Below, in pieces: positions 1 through 5,318 of a DNA stretch of 5,345 nt (position 1 is its first letter; the number at the start of each line of letters is the position of its first letter). Origin of the DNA: Pseudomonadota bacterium (lineage in GTDB: Bacteria > Pseudomonadota > Gammaproteobacteria > Steroidobacterales > Steroidobacteraceae). The stretch covers positions 1 to 5,345 of the forward strand of contig QGUX01000233.1 in NCBI GenBank assembly GCA_003242275.1, read 5' to 3'. The notes under the pieces are model-generated. The model saw only the letters and a list, made by a program, of their open reading frames with translations, did not search any database and was not told the DNA's origin. Both the position numbers and the translations under genes were made by a program.

Positions 1-392
1 CCCGCGCGGTGGACCTGCTGACCCGCGCGGCAATCAAGGAGATGATCGTGCCCTCGCTGCTGCCCATCCTGGTGCCGGTGATCGTGGCCTTCGGCATGAC
101 CTGGCTGATGGGCGAAGGCGCCGGCGTGAAGGCGCTGGGCGGCCTCTTGATCGGCACCATCGTCACCGGCCTGTTCGTGGCCATCTCGATGTGCACCGGC
201 GGCGGCGCCTGGGACAATGCCAAGAAGTACATCGAGGAAGGCAACTTCGGCGGCAAGGGCTCCGACTCGCACAAGGCCGCCGTGACCGGCGACACGGTGG
301 GTGACCCCTACAAGGACACGGCGGGCCCGGCCATCAACCCGCTGATCAAGATCATCAACATCGTGGCGCTGCTGCTGGTGCCGCTGCTGTAG
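1..392 (+). CDS. hppA: Membrane-bound proton/sodium-translocating pyrophosphatase, C-terminal part (5' truncated by window edge)
   Basis: The last 129 residues of a membrane pyrophosphatase are visible; the reading frame is open to the left edge (first full codon at base 3), so the true start lies outside. The enzyme hydrolyses pyrophosphate in the cytoplasm and couples this to pumping H+ or Na+ across the inner membrane. The identifying signature is the conserved C-terminal block [13 protein letters not shown], followed by [18 protein letters not shown] and [11 protein letters not shown], which carries acidic and lysine residues of the Mg-pyrophosphate site. Hydrophobic segments lie before it ([20 protein letters not shown], then a glycine-rich segment) and at the extreme C terminus ([13 protein letters not shown]), as expected for the last helices of this roughly 16-helix family. 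The usual length is about 670-800 residues. The residues that separate K+-dependent from K+-independent and H+ from Na+ pumps lie upstream, so the subtype cannot be decided. It stands alone here, convergent with the neighbouring genes and closed by its own terminator. Confidence 0.96.
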   Translation, partial: RAVDLLTRAAIKEMIVPSLLPILVPVIVAFGMTWLMGEGAGVKALGGLLIGTIVTGLFVAISMCTGGGAWDNAKKYIEEGNFGGKGSDSHKAAVTGDTVGDPYKDTAGPAINPLIKIINIVALLLVPLL

Positions 393-414
393 GGCACCCT
401 CGCCTCGCGCTGCC

Positions 415-445
415 GACGACCCGCCTCGCGCGGGTCGTCTTTTTT
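415..445 (+). terminator. Intrinsic (rho-independent) terminator of hppA
   Basis: A perfect 10-bp stem (GACGACCCGC at 415-424 and GCGGGTCGTC at 430-439) encloses a 5-base loop and is followed at once by six T (440-445). It begins 22 bases after the hppA stop codon. It sits between two convergent genes. On the minus strand the same hairpin has no T tract after it, so it should stop plus-strand transcription best; the lipoprotein gene ending at 463 may use only the stem. Confidence 0.93.
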
Positions 446-462
446 CCCCGGCGGCCTTCCGC

Positions 463-1629
463 CTACCGTCCGGTGCGGGCCAGGTCCCAGAACAGCGCCT
501 CCACGCCGACACGGATGCCCGGGTCGGCGCTCCAGTCGTACTCCCTGTCCCAGGTCACCAGCGGCTCCACCGACCAGTACAGCCAGCGCGTGCGCGTGGG
601 GCGGCGGTAGAAGACGGCGGCCTCGTACTGGTCCACCCGGCGCGCGCTGTCGCCGCCGGTGAACAGCCTGAGGCCCCAGCCGCGGCCGATGTCGGTGGCG
701 CGCAGGTAGGAGCCGTAGCGGTCGGGCACGATGAGCTGGTGGGCGCGGGCGTACACCAGCGTCTCGGACCATTCGGTGCTGTCGCGGTCGGCGCGCCACT
801 TGGCATAGGTGGAGGTGCGGAACAGGTGCCGGCCCGACCAGCGGTCGAAGGTCACCGCCGCCACATAACCCACGCTCTCCCTGGTCTCGGCGAACACCTT
901 GGCGAAGGGATAGAAGTCCCAGCGGCCGAGGTCGATCTCGCTCGACCATTTCAGCGCGGCGAATGCCACCGGCGCGCTGTCGATGCGCACGCCGAGGTCG
1001 AAGTCCAGGTGCCGCAGCACCTCGTAACGGAAGCCCGCGGAGATGTTCTGGTCCTCGCGCTCGCGGCGCGGCGCCTCGTCGAGTTCGCTGCTGGTGACGA
1101 AGATGCGCAGCCGCCGCTCGATGTTCGGCAGCGACAGCGCGATGTCGAAGTTGGCATCGAGCCCCAGGTCGGCCGTGCCGTCGCGGTCGATGGCCTCGCC
1201 CACCAGCGCCAGGCGGAACGGCGCGGCGGGCACGGGCTCGAGCGGCCGGTCCTTCGAGGCCAGCGAGCGGTCGAGGCCCTCCACCCGCTCCTGCATCCAG
1301 ACGTAGAGGCGGTCGTGCCCATGGTCCAGGCGCTGGCGGAAATCCAGCGGCGGCGGCGCCTCGGCGCTCAAGCTGCGGATTTCCTGCACCGAGCTGGCGG
1401 TGGGACGGTAGCGGCGCGCGGCCTCGCGCGCCGTCCCGGCACGCTGCTCCTGCGTGGGGGCTTCCGCCGCGTGCTGCTCCATCACCTCGGTGGTGGTGAC
1501 CTGCGGGGGCTGTGGCGCCACCTCGGGCGGCGCCTCGAGGCGGGTGGACGCGCAGCCGGCCGCGACCACCACCATCGCGGCCAGCAGCACGCGCCCATGC
1601 AGTCCCGCCGACTCCATGAAGCGCAGCAT
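463..1629 (-). CDS. Putative outer-membrane lipoprotein with beta-rich C-terminal domain, function unknown
   Basis: Encodes 388 residues that I cannot assign to a characterised family. Seen in the sequence: a basic/hydrophobic leader ending in VVAAGC (Cys26), a good lipobox, so the product should be exported and lipidated. Ala follows the Cys, which favours outer-membrane sorting under the +2 rule. Residues 27-75 are rich in Pro, Ala and Glu and look like a flexible tether. Residues 92-130 look helical. From about 137 to the end there are many short alternating segments with aromatic residues (for example DANFDIALSLP, RWDFYPFAKVFAE, YWSVEPLVTW, VGVEALFWD), suggesting roughly 14-15 beta strands and a barrel or large beta sandwich. 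Two starts are possible: ATG at 1629 and in-frame ATG at 1617 (Met5). Neither has a clear Shine-Dalgarno, and both keep the lipobox. It lies 115 bases after the EF-hand gene on the same strand and may share its transcript. Confidence 0.82.
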   Translation of the reverse strand: MLRFMESAGLHGRVLLAAMVVVAAGCASTRLEAPPEVAPQPPQVTTTEVMEQHAAEAPTQEQRAGTAREAARRYRPTASSVQEIRSLSAEAPPPLDFRQRLDHGHDRLYVWMQERVEGLDRSLASKDRPLEPVPAAPFRLALVGEAIDRDGTADLGLDANFDIALSLPNIERRLRIFVTSSELDEAPRREREDQNISAGFRYEVLRHLDFDLGVRIDSAPVAFAALKWSSEIDLGRWDFYPFAKVFAETRESVGYVAAVTFDRWSGRHLFRTSTYAKWRADRDSTEWSETLVYARAHQLIVPDRYGSYLRATDIGRGWGLRLFTGGDSARRVDQYEAAVFYRRPTRTRWLYWSVEPLVTWDREYDWSADPGIRVGVEALFWDLARTGR

Positions 1630-1721
1630 ATGCGATGCGCGCGGCCCGCATCATGGACGGACAACCCGGCGCATCGCTGCCGGAAGGAACTTGCGGGATG
1701 TCGGGAAGGAATGCGGCGGGA

Positions 1722-1763
1722 CGTGCGCGCCCGCCGCTGGCGGATCAGCGCGGCGGGCGCACG
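1722..1763 (-). other. Large imperfect G/C hairpin spanning the stop codon of the EF-hand gene
   Basis: Arms at 1722-1739 and 1746-1763 are nearly complementary: blocks of 6 (CGTGCG) and 8 bp (CCCGCCGC) pair, offset by 2-base bulges, around a short loop. On the minus-strand transcript the stop codon at 1745-1747 falls at the foot of the loop. No T tract follows, so this is not a canonical intrinsic terminator. It could stabilise the 3' end of the message or attenuate read-through into the lipoprotein gene, or it may simply reflect very high GC and an Arg/Pro-rich C terminus. Confidence 0.4.
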
Positions 1764-2524
1764 CGCGGGCGCCTCACCGGCGCATTGGCCAGCCGATCGG
1801 CCTCGATCTCGGCCACGCGCCGCTGCGTGAGCGTCATCTCCATGTGCAACTCGTCGAGCCGGCCCGCCATCTCCTGCAGCCGCGGGTCGCTCCGGATCAC
1901 GGCCATCATGTGGTCGTACCAGCGCTTGCTGCGCTCGGCGATCACCAGCTCGGGCGGCGGCGGGATGTAGCCCTGCGCACCGCCGGTGCCCTCGGGGGGC
2001 AGCTCGTCGCGCGTCAGGTAACCATTGAGGTCGGCATCCAGCGTCATGAACTGCGCATCGAGCGAGGGGCGCACGGCCGCCTCCTGGCGGCTCAGCCGCT
2101 CGTCACGGTTGCGGTCCAGGCAGGAGAACTCATCGAAGCCGTCCATCGGCGGCTGGCACTGGGCGCGGAAGACGGTGTACTCGGCGATGGCCTCGGCCGC
2201 GAACACGGGCAGGCACACGCGCTGGTTCAGTCGCGAACCGGTGTCCGCGCTGAGGTTCAGCAGCGTGCAGTTCATGTCGTAGTCGTTGTCCTTGTTGATC
2301 TGGTTGTAGAGCTTGTAGAACTCGTTCTCGGCCTCGACGATGCGGTCCCTGAGGCGCTTGCCGTGCACGAGGATCTCGTCCAGCTCCTGCAACGGCTCGC
2401 CGGAGGCGGAAAGGAGTGTCTCGGTGGTGGCGCCGCCGGCGCCGTCCTCGGCGGCATGCACCACCCCGCCGGCCGCCAGTGCCAGCACGATCAGTCCCTG
2501 CGCCCAACCCTTCACTGGATTCAT
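1745..2524 (-). CDS. Secreted EF-hand calcium-binding protein of unknown role
   Basis: Encodes 259 residues. The chosen start (ATG at 2524) gives a signal peptide, MNPVKGWAQGLIVLALAAGG followed by VVHA-AED, with predicted cleavage near residue 24, and has GGAG 10 bases upstream. The frame stays open upstream to 2656, but that extension has no signal peptide and reads as non-coding. The mature part begins with LDEILVHGKR (48-57), a central region with four cysteines (86, 104, 123, 135) that could form two disulfides, then two EF-hand loops. Loop 1 is residues 137-148 (D137, N139, D141, R143, S145, E148); loop 2 is 163-174 (D163, D165, N167, G168, Y169, T171, E174) and is near canonical. Their 26-residue offset fits a close EF-hand pair. 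A Pro-rich hinge (about 186-191), a probable helix (192-247) and a basic Arg/Pro tail follow. Calcium binding in the periplasm is a strong prediction; the biological role is unknown. It lies downstream of a calcium-type PQQ dehydrogenase. Confidence 0.88.
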   Translation of the reverse strand: MNPVKGWAQGLIVLALAAGGVVHAAEDGAGGATTETLLSASGEPLQELDEILVHGKRLRDRIVEAENEFYKLYNQINKDNDYDMNCTLLNLSADTGSRLNQRVCLPVFAAEAIAEYTVFRAQCQPPMDGFDEFSCLDRNRDERLSRQEAAVRPSLDAQFMTLDADLNGYLTRDELPPEGTGGAQGYIPPPPELVIAERSKRWYDHMMAVIRSDPRLQEMAGRLDELHMEMTLTQRRVAEIEADRLANAPVRRPRVRPPR

Positions 2525-2534
2525 TCGAAGCTGG

Positions 2535-2538
2535 CTCC
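2535..2538 (-). promoter_or_regulatory. Ribosome binding site of the EF-hand gene
   Basis: GGAG on the minus strand lies 10 bases before the ATG at 2524. It decides between this start and the longer upstream frame, since only this start has both a Shine-Dalgarno and a following signal peptide. The spacing is slightly long. Confidence 0.6.
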
Positions 2539-2551
2539 GGAATTCTTCCCT

Positions 2552-2580
2552 GTGGGGCAAGTTTGCCGGAACTTGCCCAC
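2552..2580 (-). promoter_or_regulatory. Inverted repeat in the leader of the EF-hand gene (operator or 5'-UTR hairpin)
   Basis: GGGCAAGTT (2555-2563) and AACTTGCCC (2570-2578) form a perfect 9-bp inverted repeat with a 6-base loop. Allowing one bulged G, the arms reach 11 bp (2552-2563 with 2570-2580). It sits about 28 bases upstream of the start codon and 14 bases from the Shine-Dalgarno. There is no T tract, so it is not a terminator. It could be a regulator's operator or a leader hairpin affecting message stability or translation; I cannot tell which. Confidence 0.5.
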
Positions 2581-2602
2581 GCAGTCCCCCCCCTTCAGGC
2601 CG

Positions 2603-2621
2603 GAATGTAACTGAATGTAAC
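2603..2621 (-). promoter_or_regulatory. Tandem GAATGTAAC repeat, possible response-regulator (CpxR-like) box
   Basis: GAATGTAAC occurs twice (2603-2611 and 2613-2621) with a 10-bp period, that is, one helical turn. Read on the plus strand it is GTAAC-N5-GTAAC, close to the CpxR consensus GTAAA-N5-GTAAA known from enterobacteria. Tandem direct half-sites with a 10-11 bp period are typical of OmpR/PhoB-family regulators. It is about 80-100 bases upstream of the EF-hand start codon, a sensible place for an activator. The identity of the regulator is inference; the repeat itself is plain. Confidence 0.5.
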
Positions 2622-2634
2622 GTTGCGCCGTCAT

Positions 2635-2666
2635 CCCGTACGGAAAGATTGCGCAAAGCGTACGGG
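2635..2666. repeat. Inverted repeat with two CGTACG palindromes
   Basis: CCCGTACG (2635-2642) is repeated inverted as CGTACGGG (2659-2666), with a 16-base spacer. Each arm contains the self-palindrome CGTACG, and the two palindromes are 22 bp apart centre to centre, about two helical turns, so they lie on the same DNA face. It lies 39 bases downstream of the dehydrogenase gene and upstream of the EF-hand leader. There is no T tract, so a terminator role is weak; a two-site operator is possible. Confidence 0.4.
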
Positions 2667-2704
2667 CCATGACCGGACGCCTTGCGCCCTTCCGGCGGCG
2701 CGCC

Positions 2705-4876
2705 TCACCGGCCTCCCTCGTGGATGGCCGGCGGCGCCGGCGGCGGGGGAGCCGGCGGCCCGCCCGCGCCGCGCGCCGGGGGCGGCGAACGGCGCGCCAG
2801 GTCGGCCTGGGCGATCAGGTAGGCGCGCAGCGCCCCGGTGTCGCCGGGCTCGAGCCGGTCGGCGAAGGCCCCCATGCCCTTGTCCTTCAGCGCGCCGTGC
2901 AGCACCACGGCATCGAAGGCTTCCTGGTTCAGCACCAGGGCCGAGCGGCGCAGGTCGGGGAAGGTGGCACGGGCCGCGCCGCCCTGGCCGTGGCAGATGG
3001 CGCAGTGGGCGGCAAACACCTCGTCGCCGCGCGCCACCACCTCGGGCGTGGCGAACTGTGCCGCGGCGATGAAGTCGGGTTGCTCGTAGGGCGGCAGGTC
3101 GGGCAGCACCGCGTTGCCGCCCAGCTTGAACACCAGCATGCGCCCGCCGTTGGGCGCGTGGTAGCCGCCCTGCCCCGGGCCGCCCACGGCCAGCGCGATG
3201 TACTGCTCGCCGTCCAGCTCGTAGCTGATGGCGGCGTTGAACACGCCGGTCTTGATGTCGTATTCCCACAGCCGCTCGCCGTCGGTGGCGCGGTAGGCCA
3301 CGAACTCGCGGTTGGGCAGGTTGCCGTGGAACACCAGGCCGCCGGCGGTGGCCAGCGCGCCGCCGGTGAGCTGGATGCCACCGGGACCGGCCGGGAAGTC
3401 GGGCGTCGCCCACACGATCTTCCCCTCCACCGGATCGAAGGCGATCAGGCGGCTGATGAAGCTGCGCGGCGCGTCCGGGTTCTCGGCGTAGTAGCGCTGC
3501 ACCGCCGGCCCGCCCGTGCCCGAATTGGAACGGCCGCGCACCGGCGTGTAGTTCTCGGCATTGGCGAACAGCGACCAGTGGTCGGTGGCGGGGATGTACA
3601 CCAGGCCGGTGTCATGGCTGTAGGCCATGGGCTGCCAGGCATGCGCGCCGGCCGGGCCGGGCAGCATGTTCCAGGGCTTGTTGGTGACGTTGTAGCGCGC
3701 CTCCGGCACCTCGATGGGACGGCCGGTGGCCATGTCCACGCCGGTGGTCCAGTTCTGCTTCGCGAACGGCTTCGCCGACAGCAGCTCGCCGGTCTTCGCG
3801 TCCAGCACGTAGAAGAAGCCGTTCTTCGGCGCCTGCATCACCACGTGGCGCTGCCGCCCGTCGATGACCAGGTCGGCTACCATGATGGGCTGGGTGGCGG
3901 TGTAGTCCCAGGTCTCGCCGGGCGTGGTCTGGTAATGCCACACGTACTCGCCGGTGTCGGGGTTCAGGGCGACGATGGAAGAGAGGAACAGGTTGTCGCC
4001 TCCACCGGGACTCCTGTACTTCTGGTTCCACGGGCTGCCATTGCCCACGCCGATGTACAGCAGGTCGGTGGTCGGGTTGTAGACGATGGCATCCCACACC
4101 GTGCCGCCGCCGCCGATCTTCCACCACTCGCCGGTCCAGGTCTTCGCGGCCATCTCCATCACGCTGTCGGAGGCCGCGCCGTCCGGGCCCTTCGAGGGAT
4201 CGCCGGGCACGGTGTAGAAGCGCCACAGGAACTCGCCGGTGTCGGCGTCATAGGCGGACACGTAGCCGCGCACGCCGAGGTCCGCGCCCGAATTGCCGAT
4301 GAAGACCTTGCCCTTGGCCACGCGCGGCGCGCCGGTGATGGAGTACGGCCATTCCCGGTCGATGGTGTCCACCGACCAGGCCTCGGTGCCGTCCCTGGCG
4401 TTGATGGCCACCAGCCGGCCGTCCAGCGTGGCGACGATGATCCTGCCGTTCCAGGCCGCGATGCCGCGGGTGTCGATGCCGCAGCAGACGTTGACGTTCC
4501 ACTCGCGCGGCACCTTGGGATCGTGCAGCCAGAGCTGCCGGCCGGTCCTGGCGTCGTAGGCCACCACCATGCTCCACGGCAGCGGCTGGTAGATCACGCC
4601 GTCGATGTACAGCGGCGAGCCTTCCACCGGCAGGTGGGTGGGGAAGTCGGCATACCAGGCCAGGCCCAGGCGGCTGACATTGTCGGTGTTGATCTGCTTC
4701 AGGCGCGAGTAGCGCTGCTCGTAGTAGTCACCGTTGTAGGTCATCCACTGCGAGGGCTCCCCGGCGGCGTTCAGCAGCCGCTCGGCCGTCACGTGGGCGG
4801 GTTGCTTCGCGCGGTCGGACTGGCCGCAGGCGGCCAGGGTGGCGGCCAGCAGCAGCACGATGGCGGACCTGTGCAT
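2705..4876 (-). CDS. PQQ-dependent quinohemoprotein alcohol dehydrogenase (methanol/ethanol family), predicted lipoprotein
   Basis: Encodes 723 residues and oxidises alcohols in the periplasm, with electrons passing from PQQ to a fused heme c. The start (ATG 4876) has a very strong Shine-Dalgarno and begins a lipoprotein leader ending TLAAC (Cys17). Residues about 40-590 are an eight-bladed propeller with repeated docking motifs such as AYDARTGRQLW (106-116) and AYDADTGEFLW (208-218). By alignment from memory to methanol dehydrogenase: vicinal disulfide Cys131-Cys132, Glu85, Arg137, Asp199 (usually the Glu metal ligand), Trp261, Asn279, catalytic base Asp324 in ETWDYT, and Lys351 where MDH has Arg, as in quinohemoproteins. 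Thr326 stands where lanthanide enzymes have Asp, so Ca2+ is expected. The cytochrome c domain has CAICH (625-629) and probable axial Met668 in KGMGAF. A Pro/Gly-rich tail (697-723) follows. No PQQ synthesis genes are in the window. The exact substrate cannot be read from the sequence. Confidence 0.96.
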   Translation of the reverse strand: MHRSAIVLLLAATLAACGQSDRAKQPAHVTAERLLNAAGEPSQWMTYNGDYYEQRYSRLKQINTDNVSRLGLAWYADFPTHLPVEGSPLYIDGVIYQPLPWSMVVAYDARTGRQLWLHDPKVPREWNVNVCCGIDTRGIAAWNGRIIVATLDGRLVAINARDGTEAWSVDTIDREWPYSITGAPRVAKGKVFIGNSGADLGVRGYVSAYDADTGEFLWRFYTVPGDPSKGPDGAASDSVMEMAAKTWTGEWWKIGGGGTVWDAIVYNPTTDLLYIGVGNGSPWNQKYRSPGGGDNLFLSSIVALNPDTGEYVWHYQTTPGETWDYTATQPIMVADLVIDGRQRHVVMQAPKNGFFYVLDAKTGELLSAKPFAKQNWTTGVDMATGRPIEVPEARYNVTNKPWNMLPGPAGAHAWQPMAYSHDTGLVYIPATDHWSLFANAENYTPVRGRSNSGTGGPAVQRYYAENPDAPRSFISRLIAFDPVEGKIVWATPDFPAGPGGIQLTGGALATAGGLVFHGNLPNREFVAYRATDGERLWEYDIKTGVFNAAISYELDGEQYIALAVGGPGQGGYHAPNGGRMLVFKLGGNAVLPDLPPYEQPDFIAAAQFATPEVVARGDEVFAAHCAICHGQGGAARATFPDLRRSALVLNQEAFDAVVLHGALKDKGMGAFADRLEPGDTGALRAYLIAQADLARRSPPPARGAGGPPAPPPPAPPAIHEGGR

Positions 4877-4891
4877 CTCCCCCTCCCCTTT
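4877..4891 (-). promoter_or_regulatory. Strong Shine-Dalgarno of the PQQ dehydrogenase
   Basis: The minus strand reads AAAGGGGAGGGGGAG directly before the ATG at 4876, a long purine run containing GGGGAGG at good spacing. It fixes the start at the lipoprotein leader rather than at codons up to 59 residues further upstream, which lack such a site. Confidence 0.8.
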
Positions 4892-4976
4892 GTTCTTCGA
4901 TGGGTCCGCCAACCTTACTTGAGCGGGGCCGGCGGGGTGAAGCCGCGGGGGGCCGGGCGGCGGTGATTTTTCCTGA

Positions 4977-5015
4977 CGGGAAGTCTTCCCGCGGCTTCGC
5001 GGGACCGGCTCCCGC
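4977..5015. repeat. Cluster of overlapping palindromes built on GCGGGA/TCCCGC (REP-like)
   Basis: Three dyads overlap: CGGGAAG/CTTCCCG (4977-4983 with 4985-4991), TCCCGCG/CGCGGGA (4987-4993 with 4998-5004) and GCGGGA/TCCCGC (4999-5004 with 5010-5015). Because arms are shared, only some hairpins can form at once. It lies between nrdB and the dehydrogenase gene. The look is that of repetitive extragenic palindromes common in gamma-proteobacteria, but a copy-number search of the genome is needed to call it one. A leader-attenuator role for the downstream gene is the alternative. Confidence 0.45.
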
Positions 5016-5029
5016 AATGCAGGAACGAC

Positions 5030-5051
5030 GCGGCGCCCCGCAGGGCGCCGC
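5030..5051 (-). repeat. Perfect 8-bp hairpin downstream of nrdB
   Basis: GCGGCGCC (5030-5037) and GGCGCCGC (5044-5051) pair perfectly around a 6-base loop. It is 45 bases past the nrdB stop on the minus strand. No T tract follows, so it may act as an RNA 3'-end stabiliser or as part of a weak or rho-assisted termination region. Confidence 0.4.
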
Positions 5052-5061
5052 ACCGGATCCG

Positions 5062-5082
5062 GGCCGGAGAGGACCTCCGGCC
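5062..5082 (-). terminator. Perfect 8-bp hairpin just after nrdB, possible non-canonical terminator
   Basis: GGCCGGAG (5062-5069) and CTCCGGCC (5075-5082) form a perfect stem with a 5-base loop, 14 bases after the nrdB stop codon on the minus strand. Position and stability suit a transcript 3' end, but there is no T tract, so intrinsic termination is not demonstrated. It is the first of two strong hairpins in a row. Confidence 0.4.
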
Positions 5083-5096
5083 TTCGATGGCGAGGC

Positions 5097-5318
5097 CTAG
5101 AACGCCTCGTCGAAGGTCACCTCGCCCTGCACCGCCACCTGGTAGGCGGACACGCGGCGCTCGAAGAAGTTGGTGAGCTCCTGCACGTCCTGCAGCTCCA
5201 TGAAGTGGAACGGGTTCTTCGAACCGTACATGGCCGGCAGGCCGAGCTGGGTGAGGCGCTGGTCGGCCACGTACTCCAGGTACTGGCGCATCTCGCGCTG
5301 GGTCATGCCCACCATCTT
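5097..5318 (-). pseudogene. nrdB: Ribonucleotide reductase class I beta subunit (NrdB), C-terminal fragment, frame broken upstream
   Basis: The 72 C-terminal residues are clearly NrdB: EMRQYLEYVADQRL, YGSKNPFHFMELQDVQELTN, then FFERRVSAYQV and the acidic end TFDEAF. The family's small subunit holds the diiron/tyrosyl radical cofactor and hands the radical to NrdA for making deoxyribonucleotides in the cytoplasm. The late Tyr in SAYQ is the likely radical-transfer residue, and the acidic tail is what docks into NrdA. Usual length is about 320-380 residues, so the diiron ligands and radical tyrosine are missing. The frame does not run on to the window edge: a TAA stop lies at 5319-5321, two codons before the ATG at 5315, and the bases beyond do not encode NrdB. 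No Shine-Dalgarno precedes that ATG, so the fragment is probably not translated on its own. Either the gene was interrupted here or the window edge is an assembly join. Confidence 0.85.

Noticed and set aside
308..1654. A 448-codon minus-strand frame overlapping the lipoprotein gene and the hppA end
   Set aside because: The translation is Arg/Ala/Gly/Pro-rich without structure, overlaps hppA and its terminator, and competes with the frame carrying a lipobox and ordered beta pattern.
739..2614. Long plus-strand frames across the lipoprotein and EF-hand genes (739-1830 and 1454-2614)
   Set aside because: They are antisense shadows with Ala/Arg/His/Gly-biased composition, no ribosome binding sites and no family motifs.
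2525..2656. A 44-residue N-terminal extension of the EF-hand protein starting at 2656
   Set aside because: It would put a signal peptide in the middle of the protein and would run through the dyads and tandem repeat of the regulatory region; the start at 2524 has both a GGAG and a signal peptide directly after it.
2669..4966. A 765-codon open frame on the plus strand opposite the PQQ dehydrogenase
   Set aside because: Its translation is low-complexity, rich in Gly, Arg, His and Val, with no recognisable motif. The opposite strand encodes a full-length enzyme with all active-site residues, and long antisense frames are expected at this GC content.
4965..4971. T run on the plus strand after a G/C-rich stretch, as a possible terminator
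   Set aside because: No plus-strand gene ends nearby and no clean stem directly precedes the T run.
4877..5053. A 59-residue N-terminal extension of the PQQ dehydrogenase starting at 5053
   Set aside because: The extension is Arg/Pro-rich and lies over palindromes; the strong Shine-Dalgarno and the lipoprotein leader fix the start at 4876.
5097..5318. Intein or in-frame insertion as the explanation of the short nrdB piece
   Set aside because: The frame is closed by TAA at 5319-5321 and the residues before it lack an intein C-terminal His-Asn, so protein splicing cannot join it to an upstream part.
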